This document shows, piece after piece, positions 37,786 to 46,003 of a stretch of DNA of 64,000 nucleotides. Position numbers and translations under genes: made by a program. The DNA is from Roseivivax lentus (GTDB lineage Bacteria > Pseudomonadota > Alphaproteobacteria > Rhodobacterales > Rhodobacteraceae). The stretch spans positions 1-64,000 of the forward strand of contig NZ_FTOQ01000013.1 of NCBI RefSeq assembly GCF_900156805.1. The letters are read 5' to 3'. The notes under the pieces were generated by a model. The model had not been told where the DNA came from, did no database searches, and worked only from the letters and a program-made list of their open reading frames with translations. Each line of letters begins with the position of its first letter. Positions within the stretch are counted from its first letter, which is position 1.

Positions 37786-38505
37786 ATGCGCCGAGTGGTG
37801 TATATCCACGTACCGAAATGCGGCGGGTCGAGCTTCGGCGCGGCGCTCCGGATGCGCGCCTTCTTTTCGCAGACCACGATCGACATCGCGGCAACCCGCA
37901 AGGCGGCGCTGGCGCAGGATCCCAACCTTCGCGGCACGGCCCTGATCCGGGCCGATTACGCCCTGCGCGAACAGGCGCTGACCCGGGCGATCCTGCGCGG
38001 GACCAAGGTCATCGCAGCGCATGCGCTGGACGCCCCCGACCTGCGCCTCGGGCCGGGTCGGTCGCATCTCTGGGTCACGCTCCTGCGCGATCCGGTGACC
38101 CGCTTCGCCTCGCATTACCATTACCTTCAGCGCAGGCACCCGGACCCCGCCCGCGCCCCGTCGCTCGAGGCCTTCTCCGAGGGGCCCGACGCCTTGCGCA
38201 TCGGCAGCCAGTGCCTGTTCTATTTCAGCGGCGACTGGGCGCGGCCCGGCCTGGACCTCGCGCCGCAACTCGACCGCGCGCGGCAGGCGCTTGACGCCTA
38301 CGACCTCGTCGGACGGCTCGAGGACGCCGCCCCCTTCCGCTGCGATCTCGCGCGCGCCGTGGGCACGCCGCTGCCTTTCCTCACGCGCAACCGCGCCGCG
38401 GCGCCTTTCGTCCTGTCCGCCGCCCTACGACGGCGGATCGAAGCCGTCTGTACCGCCGATCTGGAGCTTTTCGAGACCCAGTTCCCCGACCGGTGCGCCG
38501 CATGA
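37786..38505 (+). CDS. Sulfotransferase family protein
   Basis: 239 residues. The N-terminal VVYIHVPKCGGSSFG is the 5'-phosphosulfate binding loop of PAPS-dependent sulfotransferases, and LLRDPVTRFASHYHYL is the 3'-phosphate binding segment. The length fits bacterial sulfotransferase family 2-like enzymes. It would transfer sulfate from PAPS to a sugar of the repeat unit, giving a sulfated EPS. The ATG at 37786 is chosen because CGGAGGAGA lies six bases upstream; an ATG at 37747 would add 13 residues that look unrelated. The stop overlaps the start of the polymerase gene as ATGA, so five plus-strand genes from here to 43177 form one coupled operon. Confidence 0.87.
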   Translation: MRRVVYIHVPKCGGSSFGAALRMRAFFSQTTIDIAATRKAALAQDPNLRGTALIRADYALREQALTRAILRGTKVIAAHALDAPDLRLGPGRSHLWVTLLRDPVTRFASHYHYLQRRHPDPARAPSLEAFSEGPDALRIGSQCLFYFSGDWARPGLDLAPQLDRARQALDAYDLVGRLEDAAPFRCDLARAVGTPLPFLTRNRAAAPFVLSAALRRRIEAVCTADLELFETQFPDRCAA

Positions 38506-39749
38506 TCGGACTTCTGTCTCCCCTGTCTCTCCTGACCGTGACCTGGTGTGTCGCGGGCGGTGTCGCCTGGATCGCGCTCGCCCTGCCCGACACGTTCGAT
38601 CTCATCCCGCTTTTCATGGCGCGCTCCGGCATAGACCCCAGCCGGTTCGGGTTGCTCGGCGGGCTCTGGCTGATCGTCGCGGCGCTTTCGGCGGTGACGG
38701 GCAGCCTTGCGGCGCAGCTCGTGGCCGCGCCGCGCACCGGTTTCCGCATCGGCTTTTCACCCGACCGCGTCGTGCGGCGGGTCGAGATCATGACCCGGCT
38801 GTTCGTGGGCATCACGCTGATCTGGATCGCGCTCTGCGTGCCCAAGGCCGGCGGGCCCGCGCATTTCCTGCATCTGGCGGAGGAAGAGCCCGCGATCCTG
38901 CGCGCCATCCTGCTCGACAACACGCTGTTTCCGGGCATGCGGCTGGCCTATGGCGCGCTGCCCGCGCTCGCCTGCCTTGCTGCCGGGCTTCTGGCCTCGG
39001 GCGCGCTGTCCCGGATCGGCAAACGGCGCGCGTGGCGGATCGTCGTGCTGTCCGGTCTTTGCCTCGTGATCCTGCCCATCGTGCTCAGCCAGCGCATCCT
39101 GCTGATGCAGTTCCTGGTCTCGGCCTGGCTCGCCTGGAGCCTCGCACGCGGGCGGCTGCGCGGGCTGCTTCTGCTGCCGCTTCTCATCGGTCTCTTCTGC
39201 GGCATCTGGTTCCTGCGCGAAGCGCTGACCAATCCCACCCTGTCCGATCCGGTCTTCGACGTCGCGAAGCAGAAGCTGGCCTTCTACTTCGTCAACGACA
39301 TGTGGAACAGCTTCGCCCCGTTCGAAAGCGATATCCCGCACGCCCTGGGCGCCGTCAGCTTCCGCGGCCCCCTGATCCTGCTGAGCCTCGACGGCGCTTA
39401 TGACGCCACCTTCCCGGCCCAGATCGAAGCGCTCGACAAGGCCCGCGGCGGCGGGGAGTCTTCATTCTTCTCAGCACCTTACGTCGATTTCGGCCCGTTC
39501 GGCGGCGCGCTTTTCGTGGCCCTTTCGGTCTTTCTTGCGCAGATGCTGTTCCAATCCGCCCGCAGCCATCTTCTGGGCGCGGTTCTCTATGCGCAGATCG
39601 GCGCCGCGCTGCTCTTCGCACCGCATGGCAATTACATGCTGCACCAGAACCTGCTTTTCGGGGCGCTCTGCATTCTCTGGCTGTGCCGCGGGACCCGGAG
39701 GCGCCGGGCCGCGCAGTTGCAGGAGGAGGTGCATCATGCCCCGGCTTGA
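38502..39749 (+). CDS. Polysaccharide polymerase-like membrane protein (Wzy-like)
   Basis: 415 residues with about ten hydrophobic helices and few sequence signatures, the usual look of O-antigen/EPS polymerases. Two larger hydrophilic loops are visible, one near residues 85-115 and one near 270-330 (FVNDMWNSFAPFESD, then GGGESSFFSAPYVDFG). The latter resembles the periplasmic loop of oligosaccharide repeat unit polymerases. Context supports the call: an initiating transferase, glycosyltransferases, flippase and co-polymerase surround it and no other polymerase is present. The ATG at 38502 overlaps the sulfotransferase stop codon. The C-terminal 14 residues overlap the next gene. Confidence 0.75.
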   Translation: MIGLLSPLSLLTVTWCVAGGVAWIALALPDTFDLIPLFMARSGIDPSRFGLLGGLWLIVAALSAVTGSLAAQLVAAPRTGFRIGFSPDRVVRRVEIMTRLFVGITLIWIALCVPKAGGPAHFLHLAEEEPAILRAILLDNTLFPGMRLAYGALPALACLAAGLLASGALSRIGKRRAWRIVVLSGLCLVILPIVLSQRILLMQFLVSAWLAWSLARGRLRGLLLLPLLIGLFCGIWFLREALTNPTLSDPVFDVAKQKLAFYFVNDMWNSFAPFESDIPHALGAVSFRGPLILLSLDGAYDATFPAQIEALDKARGGGESSFFSAPYVDFGPFGGALFVALSVFLAQMLFQSARSHLLGAVLYAQIGAALLFAPHGNYMLHQNLLFGALCILWLCRGTRRRRAAQLQEEVHHAPA

Positions 39750-40782
39750 GGGATTGCAATTCGCCCGCGCCATCGCCGTGCTGATGGTGCTGACCGGCCA
39801 TGTCATCGCCGAGGCCGAGCATTACTTCGCCATCGACCTGCCGGGCGACGCGATCCCCTGGACGCGCGGGGTGGATCTGTTCTTCGTGATTTCCGGGTTC
39901 ATCGTCATTCGCGCGGCGGATCGGTGGCAGGCCGGGGCCGGGGCGTTCCTTGCCCGGCGTTTCCTGCGGATCGCCCCGCTCTATTACCTCTTCACGACGC
40001 TGATGGTGCTGACACTGCTCGCCGCACCGGGTGCGGTGAAGGACACCGCCCTCGCGCCCGGCCAGATCGTCGGCTCCTACCCGTTCTGGCCGACCGAACG
40101 CTACGATGGCCGGATCGCGCCAGTGCTCTCCGTCGGCTGGACGCTGAACTACGAAATGGCCTTCTACGCCGCGCTGAGTCTCTGCCTGACGCTCAGACGG
40201 CCCGTACTGGCCATGGGACTGCTTTTCGGCGCGCTCGCGCTCCTCGGGGCGCTGAGCGGCCCTGAGGGCCCCTTCCCCAGCACCACCTCGTCCCAGATCA
40301 AGACGATCTGGGCCTTCGCGACCAATCCCATCTGCCTCGAATTCCTGTTCGGCATGGTGCTGGCCCGGCTCTGGCCGCGGCGCCGCGTATCGGCGCGGAT
40401 CGCGTGGGGCCTCGGCATCGGTGGCGCGGTGCTGCTTGTCGCACTCGATGCGACCGACCTGCCGCGCTTCCTCGCCGCGGGCGTGCCGGCGGCGATGATC
40501 GTGGGAGCGGTCATCTGGCCGGCGCCGTGGCAAGGCTGGCCGCTGCAACGGATCGGCGATGCGAGCTTCGCGATCTATCTCTCGCACCGCTTCACCCTGC
40601 GCGCCCTGACGCTGGTGCTGCTGCCGCTGCTGCCCGCCGCGCCCTGGGCTGCCCCGCTGTTCTGCGTGCTTGCCGTGGCGCTTGCGGCTGGCGTCGGCTG
40701 GCTGGTCTTCACCCTCGTGGAACGGCCCGTCGCCGCGCTCGTCTCGGCATCGCCGCGCAGCCAGCCGGTTCCGCAGAGATGA
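39736..40782 (+). CDS. Acyltransferase 3 family membrane protein
   Basis: 348 residues with about ten transmembrane segments. Family motifs are RLEGLQFARAIAVLMVLTGH at the N-terminus (with the catalytic-type histidine), RGVDLFFVISGFI, FLARRFLRIAPLYYLFT and SVGWTLNYEMAFY. Such ExoZ/OafA-like enzymes add acetyl or succinyl groups to sugars of EPS or O-antigen. AGGAGGAGGT lies six bases before the ATG, so translation starts strongly although the gene overlaps the polymerase gene by 14 bases. It overlaps the flippase gene as ATGA. It would decorate the repeat unit either before or after flipping. Confidence 0.92.
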   Translation: MPRLEGLQFARAIAVLMVLTGHVIAEAEHYFAIDLPGDAIPWTRGVDLFFVISGFIVIRAADRWQAGAGAFLARRFLRIAPLYYLFTTLMVLTLLAAPGAVKDTALAPGQIVGSYPFWPTERYDGRIAPVLSVGWTLNYEMAFYAALSLCLTLRRPVLAMGLLFGALALLGALSGPEGPFPSTTSSQIKTIWAFATNPICLEFLFGMVLARLWPRRRVSARIAWGLGIGGAVLLVALDATDLPRFLAAGVPAAMIVGAVIWPAPWQGWPLQRIGDASFAIYLSHRFTLRALTLVLLPLLPAAPWAAPLFCVLAVALAAGVGWLVFTLVERPVAALVSASPRSQPVPQR

Positions 40783-42104
40783 GCGGTGCAGGCTGGGCGG
40801 CGCTTCTGCAATGGTCGCGGGTGGGCCTGTCGGCCTTCGTCTTCCTGCTGGCCGCGCGCCTGCTGCCGATCGAGGAGATCGGCCGATATGCCGTCCTTCT
40901 GGCGCCGATCCGGCTGTTCCAGAACGCCCTGCGCGTCGGCCTGTCCGAGACCGTGATCCTCGGGCCGGATCGTGAAGGCTACCACCGCGCGTTGAGCGGG
41001 ATCGGAATGGCGGCGGGGGCGCTTGCGACGCTCGGCCTCGGTGTCGCCGCCTGGGGTCTCGGCATGCCGCTTCTGGCGGCCTTGGCCCCCCTGCCCTTCC
41101 TGGGCGCCCTTGGTGCGGTCGCCGAAGGCATCCTGCGCAAGCGCATGAACCTCCGCGCTCTCGCGATTCGGACCGCGCTGGCGCAGACCTTCGCCGCGCT
41201 GGTCGCCGGTATCGCGTTGTGGCGCGGCGCGGGCATCGAGGCGCTGGCCCTCTTTGCCGTCGTCGCGACCGGCACCGCGTCTTTCCTTGCCCTTCGTGCC
41301 GCGCCCATCGGGCCTGTTTGGCCGTCGCGTCGGCGCATCGCACTCTTGCGCAGACCGGCGCAGATCACCTGCCGGGACATGCTGTCCTCCGGTCTCTATC
41401 CGCTGGCGCAGGTGCTGGTCGGCGCGGTGTTCGGGCTCGCCGCAGCCGGGGCCTTCCAGATGGCGGTGCGGCTGGTGCAGCTGACCGAGGCGCTGACTCT
41501 CGCGCCTCTGAAATTCGCCGCCCTGCCCGCGCTGCGCCGTGTGCCGGGCCTTCTGTCCGACACCGCCGATGCCACCGCGCGGATCGCCTTCTGGGCCTGG
41601 CCGGGGCTCTACGTGGCCGCGCCGGACATCGCGCTTATCGCCGTCGGTCCCGCGCATGCCGAGGCCGTGGCCCCGGTGCTGCGCGCGCTGGCCCCGTTCG
41701 GGCTATTCTGCGCACTCTCGATGCCTTGGCTGCAGGCGGTGGCCGCCGCGCGCGGCACGCGGTTCCTGCTGTGGCGCAGTGCAGCGCTTCTGCTCCTGTC
41801 CGGCGGGGCGATCTGGCTCAGCAGGGATCTGTCGGTGATCGCGGCGGCGCATGCCCTTGCTGTGATCGGCTGCGTCTTCTGGGCCGCGCCCTTCGCGGTC
41901 GTGGCCTTGCGGCACCGAGGCGTGGCCCCTGCCCTGCCCCGCACCGCCATCATCGCCGGAACCTGCATGATGATCGGCCTGATGCCGCTTCTCGCGCTGC
42001 CGCCCTCGCCGCTCAGGCTGGGCCTGCTGCTCTGCCTCGGTTCGGCGGTCTATGCTGGCGTCACGCGCCTCATGGCGTTCCGGCCCGGCGTCGTTCCCAC
42101 ATGA
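40779..42104 (+). CDS. Polysaccharide flippase-like protein (Wzx/MOP superfamily)
   Basis: 441 residues, almost wholly hydrophobic, with about 12 predicted membrane helices and the MOP/Wzx opening (ALLQWSRVGLSAFVFLLAAR, then LPIEEIGRYAVLLAPIRLFQ). The symmetric second half begins around SSGLYPLAQVLVGAVFG. It would flip the undecaprenyl-linked repeat unit across the inner membrane. Its start overlaps the acyltransferase stop and its own stop overlaps the next gene's start, both as ATGA, so it is in the middle of a coupled operon. Specific substrate residues cannot be assigned. Confidence 0.86.
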   Translation: MSGAGWAALLQWSRVGLSAFVFLLAARLLPIEEIGRYAVLLAPIRLFQNALRVGLSETVILGPDREGYHRALSGIGMAAGALATLGLGVAAWGLGMPLLAALAPLPFLGALGAVAEGILRKRMNLRALAIRTALAQTFAALVAGIALWRGAGIEALALFAVVATGTASFLALRAAPIGPVWPSRRRIALLRRPAQITCRDMLSSGLYPLAQVLVGAVFGLAAAGAFQMAVRLVQLTEALTLAPLKFAALPALRRVPGLLSDTADATARIAFWAWPGLYVAAPDIALIAVGPAHAEAVAPVLRALAPFGLFCALSMPWLQAVAAARGTRFLLWRSAALLLLSGGAIWLSRDLSVIAAAHALAVIGCVFWAAPFAVVALRHRGVAPALPRTAIIAGTCMMIGLMPLLALPPSPLRLGLLLCLGSAVYAGVTRLMAFRPGVVPT

Positions 42105-43177
42105 AGCGCGCGCTCCTCCTGTCGACCCATCTGCCGTGGTCAGACCGCCGCGCGAGTTTCCACTGGATCGCCGAAGCGCTCTGCGGCGCCGGATGGCAGG
42201 TCGATTTCGCGACGGTCGGGCAGTCGCGGCTCGCGCGGCTTCGGGGATCCGGGCGGCACTCCGACTGCCAGCCCGTCGCCGGCCGCGCGGAGGTCGCGCC
42301 GGGGCTCTGGCATCTCTTCACGCCGCAGCTGCTTCATCCGCTGCGCACCGGCCTTTCGCCCCTCGACCACGGCCTCGGCGTTGTATGGCGCAGGGCGTCC
42401 CGTAAATGGGTACCTATCCTGCGTCCGTCCCTCCTGAGAGCCGATGTGGTGATCGTGGAAAGCGGCGCACCCCTGACCCTTGTCCCGCTGTTGCGCGAGA
42501 TCGCGCCGCGCGTACCGATCGTCTACCGCGTGAACGACGATCTGACCGGGATGCGCCTGCCCGACTGGCTCAAGGAGGCCGAAGCCCCGCTGGCCGCGAT
42601 GTGCGATCGGATCAGCCTGGCCAGCGCCGAGCTGGGACGCCGCTTCGAGCATCCGAACGTGACCATCGACCCGATGGGAGTGCCCCGCGGCGCGCTTCCG
42701 TCAAAGGACAGCACTCTTGACCCATTCCTGCCGCGCCACCCGATGGAAGCGGTCTGCGCCGGGACCAGCCATATCGACTTTCCGACGCTGTGCGACTGGG
42801 CTGCAGGCCACGCATCCTGGCGGTGCCACGTGATCGGCGGTGTGAAGGCGCGCCCCCCCTCCCTGCCCCGAAATCTCGTTCTGCACGGAGAAATGCCCTA
42901 TCGCGACATGCTGAGCTTCGTGGCCCATGCCGATGTCGGGCTGGCCGCCTATCGCGATCGTCCGGGCGTCGAGTACCAGCGCGCGCACTCCAACCGAATC
43001 CAGCTTTATCGCCATTACGGCCTGCCGATCCTCGGGCCGGAACGGCTTTGCCATCCATCCATTCCGGCCCTCGTCGGGTACGATGCGCCCGACGCCGCGT
43101 TTCGCTGCGAAACCTGGACGCGCCGTCCGGAACGGCTGCCCGATTGGTCCGAACTCGCCCGTGCGCTGGTTCAGTAG
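42101..43177 (+). CDS. Glycosyltransferase, GumK-like GT-B enzyme
   Basis: 358 residues. The N-terminal domain starts ALLLSTHLPWSDRRASFHWIA, with GWQVDFATVGQS and later VVIVESGAPLTLVPLLREI and PIVYRVNDDL, a pattern I associate with the glucuronosyltransferase GumK and related enzymes (moderate certainty). The donor domain includes NLVLHGEMPYRDMLSFVAHA and a segment EYQRAHSNRIQLYRHYGLPI. If truly GumK-like, it would add a glucuronic acid, making the polymer acidic. The start overlaps the flippase stop. Its end lies four bases past the stop codon of the opposing spike pseudogene. It is the last gene of the plus-strand EPS operon. Confidence 0.8.
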   Translation: MKRALLLSTHLPWSDRRASFHWIAEALCGAGWQVDFATVGQSRLARLRGSGRHSDCQPVAGRAEVAPGLWHLFTPQLLHPLRTGLSPLDHGLGVVWRRASRKWVPILRPSLLRADVVIVESGAPLTLVPLLREIAPRVPIVYRVNDDLTGMRLPDWLKEAEAPLAAMCDRISLASAELGRRFEHPNVTIDPMGVPRGALPSKDSTLDPFLPRHPMEAVCAGTSHIDFPTLCDWAAGHASWRCHVIGGVKARPPSLPRNLVLHGEMPYRDMLSFVAHADVGLAAYRDRPGVEYQRAHSNRIQLYRHYGLPILGPERLCHPSIPALVGYDAPDAAFRCETWTRRPERLPDWSELARALVQ

Positions 43178-44514
43178 TCGAGGACCGCACCCCCGTTCGA
43201 CGTCGCGATGCCACCCGCAAGCGTGCGGTGGCCGCGGGTTAGCACGAGGCCCGCATTTGCCTCGATCGCATAGGCGGTCCCTGCCCCCGCCGCATCGGCG
43301 CGCGTCTTCTCGAGCCACATGGTCCCGGCATTGGAACACTTGAAGGCCACCGATGTGCCGTCCACGTCCCGCGCCACGACGCTGGTTCCCAGGCACCAGG
43401 TCTTCGTGCTCTGGATGCAATGCACCTCGGTGCCGTTGACCGAATGCCCGTAGGTTCCGCCGAGCACCGCCGCCACGACGCCGTCATGGGTGGTGAAGCC
43501 GTTGCAGGAGGTCGCGGTTCCGTCGCCGTTCCCGACGCCCCGGCAATTGACCAGCAACACGTTCATGCCGGGCGTGCCGTCCTCGTGAAAAGACCAGCCG
43601 TCCTTCGCCCCGCCCGACGCCTCGCAGTCGAAGAAGGCGCAGAGCCCGGCGGTGCGCCGGATCCGCACCGCGTCATAGGGCGCACTCGGGTTCGAGGGCG
43701 CGGAGAACCGGAAGCTCGACCGAACCGCCACGATGTTGCGCGCCGCCGCCGCGTCGCAATGCAACGTGCCGGTGATCCCGCCCTCGCAATGGATATCCTC
43801 CATGTAGAGGTCATGCGCGTGGGTCAGAAAGCGCGCGCCGTGAAAGCTGCGCAACAGGACGATATCGCTCGGGCCCGGGACCCGTCCGATATTCACATGC
43901 ACCGTGCCGGAGACATCGCACCAGCTGTCGACCGTCGCCGCGCAGAGCGCCGCATCGGCGACCTGGACGAGTTCCCGGTCGATGCCTGCCGCGCTCGTCT
44001 CATCGGACCGGAAGACCCGGCGCACGGACGAGACCGCCGCGCTATAGGTGCCGCCCGCGTCGCTCCAGGTGACGCTGTGAGGCCCGGTCCGGTAACGCAC
44101 CGGCCCGCCCCATCCGAGGATCGCCACGGGCTGGGACGGCTCCCGCTGGCCGTTCTTCGAGAACGCTGCTTCTTCTTAAGAGCCAGGCTGGACGGCGATC
44201 CGGTAGGCGGCGTTGGTCGCGTTACCAAGCTCGAAGGCCCGGTAGATCGTGCGCAGCGCATTCGAGAAGTCTCCGGCAACCGCGCCCAGCCCGGAATTCG
44301 CGTCATCGCCCGCGGACCCGTCCACGTGATAGACCGGCCCGGTCCAGATCGCCGGATCGACAAGGCTGCGCGGGTCGATCCCGGTCGTGACGCGCCCCCG
44401 CGACAAGACCGGCGTCAACGCGGACAGAACCGAGCCGCCGCCAAGGCCCGCCGGTGGCGCGTGGCGCGATGCGGGCAGGGCCGCCATGCCCAGGCCCGCC
44501 TTGATCGCCAGCAT
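43171..44514 (-). pseudogene. Spike/fibre-like protein (GTA head-spike GhsB position), interrupted by a nonsense codon
   Basis: One reading frame runs from the ATG at 44514 to the TGA at 43171 but is cut by a TAA at 44176-44178. On both sides the frame is the same and the protein reads on: ...YRIAVQPGS, stop, EEAAFSKNGQ. A tyrosine codon changed to TAA is the simplest cause. The product would be 447 residues: a short N-terminal part (SLVDPAIWTGPVYHVDGSAG), then a beta-helix-like region (NIVAVRSSFRFSA, VLLVNCRGVGNGDG). It directly follows the spike-base gene, which is the order of rcc01079-rcc01080 (ghsA-ghsB) in the Rhodobacter gene transfer agent. Homology of this long part is inferred from order and fold, not from a recognised motif. 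It could also be a phage tail-spike relic. Confidence 0.72.
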
Positions 44515-44788
44515 CAATACACCCCGACGATATCGGTCGCCGTGGTGCCTGTGGCCAGAACGGACCGGACCGGACCCGGAAGGGATAGACGATGCCCTCG
44601 GCGAGGTTTCGGAAGGTCACGGTCTCGCCGCCCTGAAACACCACCGAGAGGTCGCCGCCCTGGCCAAGGACAAGACCGCGCGGCAGGGCCGCGAGGTCGG
44701 CGGCATCGTCGGGTGTGATGGCGAAGGCGTGGGACGCGGGGGAATCGTATCCGGCGGACTGGCCTTTGAAGGGATCGTAAATCGGCAT
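44514..44788 (-). pseudogene. Spike base protein (RCAP_rcc01079/GhsA-like), frameshifted
   Basis: The frame opens with MPIYDPFKGQSAGYDSPASH and AFAITPDDAADL, typical of the spike base protein family named after R. capsulatus rcc01079. It continues normally to FRVRS, then three tandem copies of CGGAC (44561-44575, plus strand) shift it. Removing one copy restores VRSVLATGTTATDIVGVY and a stop that overlaps the next start as TGATG, giving an 89-residue protein of normal length and the family's ATGTTA-x-IV ending. Without that change the frame runs on into the next gene as nonsense. AGGAGAG lies before the ATG. It is thus one pentanucleotide unit away from being intact; an assembly error is the alternative. 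Confidence 0.82.
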
Positions 44789-44870
44789 CTGCTCTCTCCT
44801 GATCGGGGACGCCCAGACCCTTGCCGGAAAACCCTAATGGCGCACGACCCCACCGCGCGTTGCACGAAAA

Positions 44871-44896
44871 ACGGGGTTTCGCATGCGAAACCCCGT
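44871..44896 (-). terminator. 26-base perfect palindrome: parAB terminator and possible parS
   Basis: ACGGGGTTTCGCA and TGCGAAACCCCGT are perfectly self-complementary. On the minus strand the palindrome is followed by TTTTT (44866-44870 complement), so it works as an intrinsic terminator 28 bases after the parB stop. Its core GGTTTCGC-NN-GCGAAACC recurs inside parB (45926-45943), so it may also, or instead, be a centromere site. Confidence 0.75.
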
Positions 44897-44923
44897 CGGA
44901 ACGATGTCGCGATTTCGCGAAGG

Positions 44924-46003
44924 TCAGTCGGCGAAATATTCCTCGATTCGGGCAAGAACAGTGTCGATATCGTCGCCTTTGAGCGTCGCACCCGACAGGG
45001 TGATCGACACGCTGTCGGCGCGGCGCCCGACCTTCATACGGATGCCCCGACCGAGGTCGCGCCCCGGATCAGCAGCGCTGGCGCTCTTTTTCGGACGCCC
45101 GCCCCGGTCGCGACGCGCCTCACCGGCGCCCGCGGCTTCCCCGGCTTCGATCGACGGCACAAGCGCCGCCCATTCCCGGTCCGGATCCGCGATGACTTGC
45201 GTCTCTAACTCTGCCCGAATTGCATCTCCGAAGCCCATGCGCAGCGCGCCCGCGAGCCGCAGGCACTGGCGTTCGCTGAGGCTCTTGGGGAAATGCAGCA
45301 TGTCGCCCAACTCCTCGTGGATCAGCGCGAAGGAGCGGATCTTCGACCGCTTCGCCTTGGACGCCGACGCGTAGAGCGTCGACACGGCCTCATCCAGGTT
45401 CGAGAACACACCACCATGCACCGCCATCGCCGCGATTCGTCCGCGCTCATACTGGCTGATCCCGGCACGAACCTCGTTTTCCTCGATCATCGCCTGGATC
45501 GCCTCAACCGAGGATTTCGGCGCGCGCACGAAGGCCGGGATCGTGGCGTAATGCACCGACCCGTAGCTCGCATTGAGTTGGCGATACGCCGAAAGCCGCC
45601 GGAAGCCCGAAATCAGCGCATAGCTGCCATCGGGTTGCGCATAGACCTCGATGGGCAGGCGCAGACCATGCGCGTCGATGGAGCGGACCAGCTCCTGCAT
45701 CTCTTCGTCGTCGATGCCCATGCGGTCGCGCGCCAGGGTATCGACCGCGATCTCGCCCAGCGGCACCTCCACCGCGACGAGACCTTTCTGGCGCGCCGCG
45801 CGCAGTGTCTCCGCATCGCTGCGGTCGCGCGCGATCTCCGCACGTTCACCGTGGGGCAGGGGGTCCGACAGGCGGGCAGCATCGGCGACCACGTCCGCGA
45901 TGGGCGGACGCATACCGGTTCGGGAGGTTTCGCGCGCGAAACCCTCTTCGAGGGCCTTCAGCGCGTCGGCCGACGGCACCTCAAGCTGTCTGCGTTTCGC
46001 CAT
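44924..46003 (-). CDS. parB: ParB-type plasmid partition protein
   Basis: 359 residues. The N-terminal ParB/Spo0J domain (about 75-190) has VEVPLGEIAVDTLARDR and the CTPase-type box ALISGFRRLSAYRQL, where the usual GERRxRA is relaxed to GFRRLSA. The central helix-turn-helix DNA-binding region follows (ENEVRAGISQYERGRIAAMA). The C-terminus includes a basic linker (RRDRGGRPKKSA) and a short dimer region. This is the large plasmid form seen with Rhodobacteraceae replicons. AAGGAGG stands before the ATG, and the gene overlaps parA by 23 bases. It binds parS sites and loads segregation complexes; two matching palindromes lie within and just after the gene. Confidence 0.93.
   Translation of the reverse strand: MAKRRQLEVPSADALKALEEGFARETSRTGMRPPIADVVADAARLSDPLPHGERAEIARDRSDAETLRAARQKGLVAVEVPLGEIAVDTLARDRMGIDDEEMQELVRSIDAHGLRLPIEVYAQPDGSYALISGFRRLSAYRQLNASYGSVHYATIPAFVRAPKSSVEAIQAMIEENEVRAGISQYERGRIAAMAVHGGVFSNLDEAVSTLYASASKAKRSKIRSFALIHEELGDMLHFPKSLSERQCLRLAGALRMGFGDAIRAELETQVIADPDREWAALVPSIEAGEAAGAGEARRDRGGRPKKSASAADPGRDLGRGIRMKVGRRADSVSITLSGATLKGDDIDTVLARIEEYFAD
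45926..45943. promoter_or_regulatory. Candidate parS palindrome inside parB
   Basis: GGTTTCGCGCGCGAAACC is an 18-base perfect palindrome in the parB coding sequence. It shares the core GGTTTCGC-NN-GCGAAACC with the palindrome at 44871-44896. Two matching sites within 1.1 kb around the partition genes are what is expected for a plasmid centromere. It lies about 60 bases inside the gene from the parA overlap. Confidence 0.6.

Noticed and set aside
39355-41343. 662-codon minus-strand frame over the acyltransferase and flippase genes
   Set aside because: Arginine-rich mirror frame; the plus strand carries two coupled membrane proteins with good motifs.
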